Part shown: one piece after another, positions 15,321 to 22,271 of the stretch
How the letters are laid out: each line of letters starts with the position of its first letter
Numbering within the stretch: position 1 is the first letter of the stretch
Assembly (NCBI GenBank): GCA_035447945.1
Contig: DAOTHZ010000033.1
Span: forward strand, 1-22,699
Direction of reading: 5' to 3'
DNA length: 22,699 nt
Source: Syntrophomonas_B sp035447945
Lineage (GTDB): Bacteria; Bacillota; Syntrophomonadia; Syntrophomonadales; Syntrophomonadaceae
Notes under the pieces: generated by a model
The model's input: only the letters and a program-made list of their open reading frames with translations
Database searches by the model: none
What the model was told of the DNA's origin: nothing
Translations under genes and position numbers: made by a program

Positions 15321-15603
15321 CGCCCAAAATCTGCTGCAACACCGTCAAACTTTTGTCGGGAAGCAATCAACCGCTGGCAACCACAGCTCAGCCTCGCTCT
15401 ACTATTATTATACGGCTGGCATCTGCCTGGCTGGAGTCAGGCCCTGCATTTCTTTTTCGGTTTGCGTCTGCGTGACTGGAGCCCGTCACGTCATGCAACC
15501 TCTGTCATCCCTGTAAAGATACGAGCCTGCGCCGCTCAAACGGTATCGAAGAGCCCACCGGTCGGGGAATGCTGACGCCTTCTCCCGCCCGCCATCAATC
15601 CTG
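15321..15603. other. Intergenic stretch with no recognised gene
   Basis: About 280 bases separate the small membrane protein from the promoter of the second CoA-transferase gene. I found no coding frame with a ribosome site and no clear terminator or RNA structure. Confidence 0.4.
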
Positions 15604-15640
15604 TTTACAAACACCGCATCTTTATGTGATAATGTTCACG
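15604..15640 (+). promoter_or_regulatory. Promoter with a CRP/FNR-type palindrome, second CoA-transferase gene
   Basis: TTTACA (15604-15609), 18 bases, then GATAAT (15628-15633), with TG before the -10. Overlapping the -10 is TGTGA-TAATGT-TCACG (15625-15640), which fits the CRP-family half-site pattern TGTGA-N6-TCACA with one change. A regulator bound there would be expected to repress. The start codon is about 28 bases downstream. Confidence 0.55.
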
Positions 15641-15667
15641 TTATGATTTTGCACGTGAGGTGACAGG

Positions 15668-16963
15668 ATGAATTATCAAGAGATGTACCAGCGCAAAGTA
15701 GTATCGGTGGAAGAAGCCCTGAACCAGATCCAAAGCGGACAGGAAATCGCCTGCTCCCTGATCGGCTGTGAACCGGTGACCATGCTCAGTCAGCTGCATA
15801 CCATCAAGGACCGGGTAGAGGATGTTTCCGTGCTGACCGCCTTGCTGATGAACGAGTACGAGTTTTTTATGAACCCGGACATGAAAGGTCATTTTCTGCT
15901 GAACAGCTGGTTCTATACCGGCGGCGCCCGTCAGGCCCACCCGCTGGGAACCGTCTCTTATGTCCCCCTGGAACTGCACCGCTGCATATCCAGCCGGATG
16001 GCGTATCGCCGCCCCGACATTTTCCTGGGCTGCGCCTGCCCCATGGATAAACACGGTTATCTGTCCCTGTCGATGGACACCGTTTGCGAAAAAGAACTGC
16101 TGGAAAACGCCGCCCAGGTCATCCTGGAAGTCAATCCCAACCTGCCCCGGATCGGTGGCGACACCCTGGTGCACATCTCCCAGGTCGATTATATTCTCGA
16201 AACTACGCGGGCACTTCCCACCCTGCCGGAAGTGCAGCTGAATGACAAGGAAAAACAAATCGGCGCTTACGTCGCCGAACTGATTGAAGATGAATCCACC
16301 CTGCAAATCGGGTTTGGCAATATCCCCATCGCCGTCACCCGCTGCCTGACCGACAAAAAAGATCTCGGCGTACATACCGAGATGTTCAGCGAAGGCCTGC
16401 TCGATCTGTATGAATGCGGCGCGCTGACCAACCGCAAAAAGACCCTCTGGCGGGACAAATTCGTGGCCGACTGCGCCTTGGGCAGCCAGCGTCTGTATGA
16501 TTTTTTTGACAACAACCTGGCGGTCGAGTTTCATCGCGGCAGCGTGGTCAACGATCCCCGCGTGATTGGCCGCAATCACAAAATGGTGGCCATCAACTCC
16601 GCCCTGGAAATCGACCTGAGCGGACAGTGCTGCGCCGAATCCATAGGCAGCCGTCACTACAGCGGCACCGGCGGGCACAAGGAATTCGGCCAGGGAACCC
16701 AGTATTCCCCGGGCGGCAAATCCATCATCGCGTTTCTGTCGACCGCCCGCAGCGATACCATCTCCCACATCGTGCCCCAGCTGCAGCCCGGCGCCGTGGT
16801 CACCACTTCGCGCATCGATGTGGATTATGTGGTCACCGAGTACGGCATTGCCAGTCTCAGAGGCCGCTCGGTCCGGGAGCGGATCACGGAACTGATCAAC
16901 ATCGCCCATCCCAATTTCCGAGACTGGCTGCGCAGCGAAGCCGAGCGCAATATGATGTGGTAA
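15668..16963 (+). CDS. Acetyl-CoA hydrolase/transferase family CoA-transferase, second paralogue
   Basis: A paralogue of the gene at 6894, transferring CoA between acyl-CoA and a free acid via a glutamyl-CoA intermediate. The 431-residue product has GFGNIP at 215-220, the probable catalytic E238 in GVHTEM (E238 is also the number I recall for the 4-hydroxybutyrate CoA-transferase of Clostridium aminobutyricum) and GTGGHKEFGQGT at 333-344. The last motif differs from the GGQxDF form in the first paralogue, so the two may accept different acids. The ATG at 15668 has GAGGTG upstream. A CRP/FNR-type site overlaps the promoter and a bidirectional terminator follows. Confidence 0.92.
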   Translation: MNYQEMYQRKVVSVEEALNQIQSGQEIACSLIGCEPVTMLSQLHTIKDRVEDVSVLTALLMNEYEFFMNPDMKGHFLLNSWFYTGGARQAHPLGTVSYVPLELHRCISSRMAYRRPDIFLGCACPMDKHGYLSLSMDTVCEKELLENAAQVILEVNPNLPRIGGDTLVHISQVDYILETTRALPTLPEVQLNDKEKQIGAYVAELIEDESTLQIGFGNIPIAVTRCLTDKKDLGVHTEMFSEGLLDLYECGALTNRKKTLWRDKFVADCALGSQRLYDFFDNNLAVEFHRGSVVNDPRVIGRNHKMVAINSALEIDLSGQCCAESIGSRHYSGTGGHKEFGQGTQYSPGGKSIIAFLSTARSDTISHIVPQLQPGAVVTTSRIDVDYVVTEYGIASLRGRSVRERITELINIAHPNFRDWLRSEAERNMMW

Positions 16964-16997
16964 ACTGAGCAAAATAACAAATTCCCCCTCATGGAAA

Positions 16998-17031
16998 ATC
17001 CCCGGCTTTTTTTAGAAGGCCGGGGATTTTT
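16998..17031. terminator. Bidirectional intrinsic terminator
   Basis: ATCCCCGGC (16998-17006) pairs with GCCGGGGAT (17019-17027), extended by A/T pairs, with a T run after and an A run before. It ends both the plus-strand CoA-transferase gene and the minus-strand DUF2892-like gene. Confidence 0.85.
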
Positions 17032-17083
17032 AATGTTTCTGCCTCTGGTTGCTGAACGAATATCGAATGCGTTTATTCACTTT

Positions 17084-17302
17084 TTAATGGGCCAATCGGG
17101 GGGCATGCGTCGGACGCTCGCGCTGTGGAACGGTTCTTGCTTCCATCAGCGGAGAATAACCCAGCAAGGACGTAGCCAGTTCAATCGTGCCGATCACGCC
17201 GCACAGGGTCGCCGGCCAACCGGTAATCACTTCCGTCCCCGTCAGAATAAACAACACCAGACAAGTCAGGAATCTGGCTATTACTTCATTTTTGTTTAAC
17301 AT
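17084..17302 (-). CDS. Small DUF2892/YgaP-like membrane protein
   Basis: The 72-residue product starts MLNKNEVIARFLTCLVLF and has two hydrophobic segments (about 9-27 and 30-48) followed by LLGYSPLMEA. This matches the pattern of DUF2892 proteins, which usually end in a G-x-C-P-L segment; here the cysteine is replaced by serine. Relatives sometimes occur fused to or beside rhodanese sulfur-transfer proteins; the role is unknown. The ATG at 17300-17302 has AGGTG upstream. The 270 bases before it contain several symmetric sequences that could be operators. Confidence 0.6.
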   Translation of the reverse strand: MLNKNEVIARFLTCLVLFILTGTEVITGWPATLCGVIGTIELATSLLGYSPLMEARTVPQRERPTHAPRLAH

Positions 17303-17329
17303 TATAACACCTGCTTTCCATTTATTTGC

Positions 17330-17534
17330 GTGATTAAACTGATATTTATTTAATCACACTCATATTTAAAGCAAATGTTGTACCACATTAAAGTAATATG
17401 CATGTTATTTTACGCACAATGGAAAGCGCGGGGTTTTATTCTGTTTTTATGTTTAATATTCACTGAAACAGAAACGAATAAGCGTAACACATTTGTGTTA
17501 ATAGCGAACAATATTGTGACAACTTCGTGACAAC
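17330..17534. promoter_or_regulatory. Cluster of symmetric and phased motifs upstream of the DUF2892-like gene
   Basis: Three motifs lie in this gene-free interval. GTGATTAAA (17330-17338) and TTTAATCAC (17349-17357) are perfect 9-base inverted arms with a 10-base spacer. TAACACA-TT-TGTGTTA occupies 17485-17500. GTGACAAC occurs at 17516-17523 and 17527-17534, an 11-base direct repeat. They look like protein-binding sites, but I cannot assign a regulator. Confidence 0.4.
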
Positions 17535-17556
17535 ATTATGATTTTGGGTGATTATA

Positions 17557-17569
17557 GGGGACTGTCCCC
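17557..17569. repeat. REP-like palindrome GGGGAC-T-GTCCCC
   Basis: A perfect 6-base-arm palindrome placed 5 bases after the stop codon of the flavoprotein gene. It belongs by form to the set of GG/CC palindromes scattered at gene ends in this window. Confidence 0.6.
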
Positions 17570-17574
17570 GAAAA

Positions 17575-18912
17575 TCATTCGAACTGGTTGAGCGCCACCA
17601 AGACTGGATCCCACACCGGGCTGAAGGGCGGTGAGTAAGCCAGATCCATGTCGATCAAGTCCTCGATGGTGGCGCCGACGGTGATGGCTGCAGCCAGCAT
17701 GTCAATGCGCATGCCTGCGCCGGTATAGCCCACGATTTGCGCACCGATCAGGCGGCGGTTGCTCCGGTCCATGATCAATTTCAAATGAATATCCCGGGCA
17801 ATCGGGCAAAAGTGCGCCGCGGTGCGGGAGGAAATTCGCTGGGTAACATAGTCAATCCCTGCTTGCCGGCATTCGTGTTCACTGAAACCGGTCCGGGAGA
17901 TTTCCATCTCCAGCACCTTGGCAATGCCGGTACCCAGCACGCCTTTAAAGGAAGCGTTGCCGCCGGCGGCATTTTCACCGGCCACTTTGCCCTGTTTATT
18001 GGCGGTAGTGCCCATGGGAATATATACTTCATTGCCCGACAGCAGATGCAAGGTGGTGGCACAGTCGCCGGCCGCATAAATGCCCGGCAGGTTGGTTTCC
18101 ATTTTCTGATTGACGCGAATGGCATTTTTCACGCCCAGTTCAATGCCGGCCGCGGCAGCGATTTCCGAATTCGGCACCACGCCGATGGAGAGCAGCACAA
18201 AGTCTGCAGCCAGTTCGCCCTGGTCGGTGATGACACCGGCGACCCGGCCCTCTCCAAAGAAGCCGTTGACCGCTTCCCCGGTACGCACTTCCACCCCTTT
18301 GGCCTCCAGGTATTGGGTCAGGATCTGGGCCATGTCTTCGTCCATGTTGGGGATGATATGCGGCGCCCGTTCAATCACACAAACCTGGCAGCCTCTTTCC
18401 GTCAGATTCTCCGCCATTTCCAGACCGATATAGCCGCCCCCGATGACCACCGCCTTGTGCGGTTTATGATTTTCTATGTAGGCTTTTATCTGCAGACTGT
18501 CATGGATATTGCGCAGGGCAAAAACGCCTTCCAGGTCCATGCCTTCCAGCGGCGGCACCAGTGCCCGCGCACCGCTGGCAATAACCAGTGCATCATAGTG
18601 GTCCTGCGTGGCGCTATGGTTTTGCAAATCCCGCAGCACCACCGTTCCCTCTTCCGGTTTGATTTCCTCGGCCCGCATCATCGTCCGCACGATGATGTTC
18701 TGGCGGGCAAACTCCTGCGGTGTTCGCGCCACCAGTTTGTCCTCGCTCTCCACCCGTCCGCCGATGAAATAGGGCAAGCCACAGCCTGCGTAAGAAATGT
18801 ATTGATCATCCGTGTAAACCACAATGTCCATATCCCGTTGGATGCGCCGGGCCTTGGCCGCAGCACTCATCCCGGCCGCTACGCCGCCGATAATAACCAG
18901 TTTTTGCGTCAT
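17575..18912 (-). CDS. CoA-disulfide reductase / NADH oxidase-type flavoprotein
   Basis: This FAD- and NAD(P)H-binding enzyme of the single-cysteine family (CoA-disulfide reductase, NADH oxidase or NADH peroxidase) probably helps in thiol or oxygen defence. In 445 residues it has the FAD motif GGVAAGMSAAAKARR, the redox cysteine C44 in SYAGCGLPYFIGG, the second nucleotide motif VIGGGYIGLEMAE, the second FAD motif IYAAGDCA and the C-terminal YSPPFSPVWDP typical of CoA-disulfide reductases. There is no rhodanese domain. I prefer the second ATG (18910-18912): GGAG lies 8 bases before it but only 2 before the first. The substrate is not fixed by sequence. Confidence 0.92.
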   Translation of the reverse strand: MTQKLVIIGGVAAGMSAAAKARRIQRDMDIVVYTDDQYISYAGCGLPYFIGGRVESEDKLVARTPQEFARQNIIVRTMMRAEEIKPEEGTVVLRDLQNHSATQDHYDALVIASGARALVPPLEGMDLEGVFALRNIHDSLQIKAYIENHKPHKAVVIGGGYIGLEMAENLTERGCQVCVIERAPHIIPNMDEDMAQILTQYLEAKGVEVRTGEAVNGFFGEGRVAGVITDQGELAADFVLLSIGVVPNSEIAAAAGIELGVKNAIRVNQKMETNLPGIYAAGDCATTLHLLSGNEVYIPMGTTANKQGKVAGENAAGGNASFKGVLGTGIAKVLEMEISRTGFSEHECRQAGIDYVTQRISSRTAAHFCPIARDIHLKLIMDRSNRRLIGAQIVGYTGAGMRIDMLAAAITVGATIEDLIDMDLAYSPPFSPVWDPVLVALNQFE

Positions 18913-18967
18913 GGTCATGGCTCCTTTCGCGTGTTGTAATCAGTGAATCATTTTTCGAATTACTTGT

Positions 18968-18996
18968 ATTGTATCCGATAAACAACGTCGCGTGAA
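18968..18996 (-). promoter_or_regulatory. Probable promoter of the flavoprotein gene
   Basis: The minus strand reads TTCACG (18991-18996), 17 bases, then TACAAT (18968-18973), about 55 bases before the start codon. The -35 is weak. Confidence 0.45.
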
Positions 18997-19018
18997 GTCC
19001 GCCATGAATCATTGGGGA

Positions 19019-19843
19019 TTACGATTGGGGTCTGACCTCGTTTGCCTGCAGTGCTTTTTTGATTTCGTAAAGCAGGTCGACCAGATGATTGCAGCCTTCC
19101 GGACCGCCAGTCAGGGCAGCAATTTCTTTTTTGTTCATTTCCCGAAGATTCAGGCCGGGCAGTTTGAACAGATGGGCATCGTTCTGAAAACAGATCGGGT
19201 CCGGGGCGTTGATAAAATTGCCTTGCGCAGAGAGCACCACCCCCTGTGGGTCAATCTCCAACGAGACGCCCAGATGGTGAAAGCTATCCATGAAGGAAGC
19301 GCTGACGAGGCGGTTGACGGCCTGTTGGGTGATGGATACGGTTTTGCAGCGATTGAAAAGGTTGTAATCGCGCTCGGTTGAGCCCAGCCACTCGGTCCAT
19401 TGCAGTTCGGTCTCTTCCAGATGACTGTAGAAGCGGCACGCCCCGATACTATGCTGTTCGCAAAAGTCATCATATTGCTTGGCCGACACAAAACCCCGTT
19501 CCAGGAAAAAATAGGTCTCGGCCTGCAGCACGCCCCGAAAGCATTCGCTGATCAAATCATAGGGCAGCTCCAGCCCGGGCCCACCCAGCACCTTGCGCAA
19601 GACCGGTCCGCCGGTGATATAGGCTTCGACGCCAATCAGCGCAGGCAGGTCAAAGACGCCTGTCTCCCCTGCCGATGAACGGTAATTGGCCCAACCCGCC
19701 CGACTGATCTGCAAGGTCTGCACACTGGCATCGACCCAGGCAACCGCTTCGACCGCATTGCTGAGCAGGGTGCATTCCGCCGTGACTGTGTCCCCATGAC
19801 GATTGACTTTGACAAAATTGGTGGCATGAAATAATAAAGACAT
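19019..19843 (-). CDS. DUF2889-like protein of unknown function
   Basis: The 274-residue product is cytoplasmic by appearance. Its C-terminal half (DSFHHLGVSLEID, APDPICFQND, GGPEGCNHLVDLLYEI) matches the pattern I know for DUF2889: an acidic start, a PxC segment, and G-C-x-H-L before a terminal helix. The N-terminal half has no equally clear assignment. The start is the ATG at 19841-19843, with AGGAGGG just upstream; a longer frame from 19876 begins inside a repeat. The last codons (EVRPQ) are written by a GGGGTC-type palindrome, so the C-terminal tail looks repeat-derived. It lies downstream of the YhhQ-type gene on the same strand and may share its transcript. Confidence 0.7.
   Translation of the reverse strand: MSLLFHATNFVKVNRHGDTVTAECTLLSNAVEAVAWVDASVQTLQISRAGWANYRSSAGETGVFDLPALIGVEAYITGGPVLRKVLGGPGLELPYDLISECFRGVLQAETYFFLERGFVSAKQYDDFCEQHSIGACRFYSHLEETELQWTEWLGSTERDYNLFNRCKTVSITQQAVNRLVSASFMDSFHHLGVSLEIDPQGVVLSAQGNFINAPDPICFQNDAHLFKLPGLNLREMNKKEIAALTGGPEGCNHLVDLLYEIKKALQANEVRPQS
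19027..19039. repeat. REP-like palindrome GGGGTC-T-GACCTC inside a gene end
   Basis: An imperfect 6-base-arm palindrome that overlaps the last codons of the DUF2889-like gene. It is similar in form to the other GG/CC palindromes in the window. Confidence 0.5.
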
Positions 19844-19864
19844 CGATACCCTCCTTGAAATTTG

Positions 19865-19893
19865 GGTGCCAGGCACCTAACTTTCTAACTTTT
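19865..19893. repeat. GGTGCC-GGCACC repeat with AACTTTCTAACTT tail
   Basis: GGTGCC-A-GGCACC (19865-19877) is followed by TAACTTTCTAACTTTT. The same unit occurs at 22161-22200 and, slightly altered, at 22556-22583. On the minus strand it supplies the TAG stop and last codons of the YhhQ-type gene. Confidence 0.8.
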
Positions 19894-20562
19894 GAAGGGA
19901 TTGTAGTTTACCCCGTAATCAAACGTGTCCAGGCCTTCCTTGCGTTTCAGCCAGCCAACCACCGCGTATGTCAAGGGGGTGGCGAGCATCTCGTAGGTTA
20001 CCTTGAACAAATACTGGAACAGCATCATCTGCAAAAGAACCGCCGCAGGAACTGTTCCCAGGAAGGACAGGGTAATAAACAACACTGTGTCCATCCCTTC
20101 CCCTACCAGGGTAGAGCCAATCGTTCTCATCCAGAGGAAACGTCCCCCGGTAAACAATTTCATTTTCGATAAAACGATTGCATTCAGGAACTCGCCGGCC
20201 ACATACGCCAGCAGCGAAGCCATCACGATGCGCGGCGCCATTCCCAGCACCAGCGCAAATGCTTCGCCGCCCGCAAAAAAAGCTGGTGACGGGATGGCCA
20301 TCACCAGATAAAACACTCCGACCATCAGCAGATTACAGACAAAGCCTGTCCAGATTACCCGCCGCGTCTTTTGAAAACCATATACTTCGGTCAAAACGTC
20401 CCCAATGATATAGGCCAGCGGGAACAAAATCACCGCCCCCGGCAACACCACACCGGCAATCAGAATAAGCTTGCCGGCAATAATATTGGACAACAACAAA
20501 CTGCTGACAAAAAGACAGGCGATAACCACAAAGAAATCTGACGTGCCTTGCTTTTCCTGCAT
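19885..20562 (-). CDS. yhhQ: Queuosine precursor transporter (YhhQ/DUF165 family)
   Basis: This integral membrane protein probably imports queuine or preQ0/preQ1 for tRNA queuosine modification. The 225-residue product has about six hydrophobic segments and the family-type stretch AYIIGDVLTEVYGFQKTRRVIW, plus the later VAGEFLNAIVLSKMK and GSTLVGEGMDTVLFI. I chose the ATG at 20560-20562, 8 bases after AAGGTGG; the GTG at 20578-20580 begins within that site. A promoter lies upstream. No preQ1 riboswitch is recognisable. The last two codons and the stop lie in a GGTGCC-type repeat. Confidence 0.9.
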   Translation of the reverse strand: MQEKQGTSDFFVVIACLFVSSLLLSNIIAGKLILIAGVVLPGAVILFPLAYIIGDVLTEVYGFQKTRRVIWTGFVCNLLMVGVFYLVMAIPSPAFFAGGEAFALVLGMAPRIVMASLLAYVAGEFLNAIVLSKMKLFTGGRFLWMRTIGSTLVGEGMDTVLFITLSFLGTVPAAVLLQMMLFQYLFKVTYEMLATPLTYAVVGWLKRKEGLDTFDYGVNYNPFKS

Positions 20563-20617
20563 CTGACGTTCCACCTTCACCGCTTCATTCGTATTAATCT
20601 AATTCAACTACCCTAGT

Positions 20618-20646
20618 AGTATAGTATTTTCAGCACAGGCCGGCAA
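20618..20646 (-). promoter_or_regulatory. Sigma-A promoter of the YhhQ-type gene
   Basis: The minus strand reads TTGCCG (20641-20646), 17 bases, then TATACT (20618-20623), about 55 bases before the ATG. Upstream, toward the cheD stop, are two overlapping hairpins: AGTGTTA/TAACACT (20646-20673) and CCGGC/GCCGG (20640-20658). They cannot form together. Confidence 0.65.
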
Positions 20647-20671
20647 GTGTTACGCCGGTTACAGCATAACA

Positions 20672-21142
20672 CTAGATGACTTTATTGCCCCGGCCCAGTG
20701 TTTTGACTGTCAATGAACCATCCTGGGTATTGAATACCGCTGTCCGGCCATAGTTTGCCCCGATATCCTGGGCCACGATTCTGATTTTGAGCCGCTGCAG
20801 CTCCTGCGTAACGGTTTCAATATTTCTATCGCCAATGCTTTTTCCTTCGCTGACAAACATATTGGCACCGCCGGCAATTTTCGCAGTCAGATGCAGGTGC
20901 GCACAGCCTTGCTTTATCATTCCCCGGACCAGTTCTTCGATCGCCGTATCGGCAAATTTGTAAACATTTTTCCCGCTCACATCGCCAAATGCTTCCGGCA
21001 GCAAGATATGGGCCAGACCGCCAATCCGGCGCAGACGGTCATAAAGACAGATACATACACATGAACCCAGCGCATACGTCGTGAGGGTGTCAGGCGGACC
21101 GGCAACTTTTTGATCGGATATGCCCACCACCAAATTCCTCAT
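20672..21142 (-). CDS. cheD: Chemoreceptor glutamine deamidase CheD
   Basis: CheD deamidates glutamines in chemoreceptors and, in Bacillus-type systems, binds CheC and stimulates its phosphatase activity. The 156-residue length is normal. The active-site cysteine C28 is in ALGSCV, the histidine H45 in AHILLP, and a threonine pair (T21-T22) precedes them as in known CheD proteins. AKIAGGANMF and IGDRNIE are further family blocks. The ATG (21140-21142) overlaps the cheC stop by 4 bases, so the two are translationally coupled and share the sigma-D-type promoter. Confidence 0.95.
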   Translation of the reverse strand: MRNLVVGISDQKVAGPPDTLTTYALGSCVCICLYDRLRRIGGLAHILLPEAFGDVSGKNVYKFADTAIEELVRGMIKQGCAHLHLTAKIAGGANMFVSEGKSIGDRNIETVTQELQRLKIRIVAQDIGANYGRTAVFNTQDGSLTVKTLGRGNKVI

Positions 21143-21911
21143 AATGACATGCCCAGGCTTTCAAAAATCAGGCTCAGGGAATCCGGTTCCGGCATAATGA
21201 GCAAATGGCTTCTGATAGTATTTTCCTCGCTTAAAAAATTTTCCTCAATAAACAGCAGGTTGTCATCCATCACGCCAAAATAGGCAGCGGGATAATTAAG
21301 GATGGCCCCCACCATGTCAATGGCCACCTGGGGTGTGGAGAGCCGAATGTCAAGATCGGTCATCGTGGCAATGGCGCTGACATAGGAACCTGCCAGCACA
21401 TTGCCGATTTCCATGATGACGGACATATCCATTTCCGAAATATCAGNNNNNNNNNNNNNNNNNNNNNNNNNNNNNNNNNNNNNNNNNNNNNNNNNNNNNN
21501 NNNNNNNNNNNNNNNNNNNNNNNNNNNNNNNNNNNNNNNNNNNNNNGCCAGCACATTGCCGATTTCCATGATGACGGACATATCCATTTCCGAAATATCA
21601 GCAAATTCATTAATGTCCTTGCTGAGGAGAACATTGAGCAGCAGACAGACAAATTCCTTTTCCAGCAGAAACAGCAACATGCCCCGCACATCGCAGTTCA
21701 TGGTCACTAAAATTCCCACCATTTCATTTTCCGGGCCGCCCAGGATATTGGCCATGCTGTTTACGTCAATAATCTGCAGTTCGGGGACCGACATCATAAT
21801 CGTATCCGCCATAAAATCAGCCAGCGCGGCGGCGGCGTTGCCCGCGCCAATGTTGCCGATTTCCGAGAGCGCACTCAGCTGATATTCGTTGAGGTTAAGA
21901 TAATTTCCCAT
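21139..21911 (-). CDS. cheC: CheY-P phosphatase CheC, split only by a false assembly gap
   Basis: CheC removes phosphate from CheY-P in chemotaxis and is regulated by CheD. As printed the gene holds 100 N and appears broken. The 55 bases on either side of the N run (21392-21446 and 21547-21601) are identical, so the true join removes 155 bases. The coding length then becomes 618, exactly 205 codons plus stop, a normal CheC length. The rejoined protein has both phosphatase signatures: E17 and N20 in LSEIGNIGAGNA, and E116 and N119 in IMEIGNVLAGSY. The start is ATG 21909-21911 with a modest AAGGGATG site. A sigma-D-type promoter lies about 85 bases upstream. Confidence in an intact gene is high. 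Confidence 0.93.
21392..21601. other. Assembly gap (100 N) flanked by a 55-base duplication
   Basis: The N run is 21447-21546. The 55 bases directly before it equal the 55 bases directly after it. The pattern fits two contigs that overlap by one assembly k-mer and were joined with a fixed-size spacer. It is not a biological repeat: collapsing it restores cheC in frame. Confidence 0.93.
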
Positions 21912-22160
21912 GAAAAGTCATCCCTTCAAGTAACGTTCCGAAGCAATTGAGGGCACAATAACGCAAACTGTTATAAATTTATTACCTGATATCTATATCG
22001 GTAACTATCCAGTATTTTTTAGTACTGTTACGCTGGGTCGTTCTTTTCTGTAACAATTGCGGATGCCCCTCCACCTCATGGTGAGCTTTCGCGGCGGGGC
22101 TGAGTCTGCTATACTTAGCGTTCGTTTTAAAAATGCTGACAGAAAAAACAGGGGGCAGAG
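21912..22160. other. Intergenic region upstream of cheC
   Basis: Apart from the sigma-D-type promoter for cheC (21995-22021), this stretch holds a GCCCC/GGGGC hairpin (about 22075-22106) and a plus-strand extended -10 (TGCTATACT, about 22109-22117) with a poor -35. No coding frame was recognised. A small transcript from the plus-strand promoter is possible but unsupported. Confidence 0.4.
21995..22021 (-). promoter_or_regulatory. Sigma-D (sigma-28) motility promoter for cheC-cheD
   Basis: The minus strand reads TAAA (22018-22021), 15 bases, then ACCGATAT (21995-22002). The motility sigma consensus is TAAA-N15-GCCGATAT, so only one position differs. This places cheC-cheD in the late flagellar/chemotaxis regulon. 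Confidence 0.7.
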
Positions 22161-22200
22161 AAAGTTAGAAAGTTAGGTGCCTGGCACCTAACTTGTAACT
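22161..22200. repeat. GGTGCC-GGCACC repeat, left boundary of the selenoprotein cassette
   Basis: GGTGCC-T-GGCACC (22176-22188) is flanked on the left by AAAGTTAGAAAGTTA and on the right by TAACTTGTAACTT, giving a nearly 20-base-arm hairpin. AAGTTAGAAAGTT (22162-22174) is an exact inverted copy of AACTTTCTAACTT at 22571-22583. Confidence 0.8.
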
Positions 22201-22203
22201 TGG

Positions 22204-22253
22204 TTGCATTTTCACAAGAATCAGTCTATAATAAATATACCCCCAAGGGGTAT
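22204..22253 (+). promoter_or_regulatory. Sigma-A promoter with CsoR/CstR-type operator
   Basis: TTGCAT (22204-22209), 17 bases, then a perfect TATAAT (22227-22232). Over the expected start site lies ATACCCC-CAA-GGGGTAT (22237-22253), a perfect 7-base-arm palindrome. It has the form of operators bound by CsoR-family repressors (copper sensor CsoR, persulfide sensor CstR). Repressor binding there would block transcription until metal or reactive sulfur is present. No CsoR-family gene is in the window. Confidence 0.7.
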
Positions 22254-22271
22254 TATGGAGGTGAAGTTTAA

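Noticed and set aside
15641..16972. A 443-residue open frame on the minus strand
   Set aside because: Antisense shadow of the second CoA-transferase gene, produced by the same codon bias as in the first paralogue.
17485..17534. Rex-type redox operator
   Set aside because: TTGTG-like and ACAA-like words occur, but they do not match the TTGTTAA-N4-TTAACAA or TTGTGAA-N4-TTCACAA pattern with the right spacing.
20563..20680. preQ1 riboswitch ahead of the queuosine-precursor transporter
   Set aside because: The expected hairpin and A-rich tail were not found; only a promoter and two short hairpins are present.
21392..21601. Tandem 55-base duplication or disrupted cheC as real biology
   Set aside because: The copies directly flank a 100-N spacer, and collapsing them restores an intact gene, so it is an assembly artefact.
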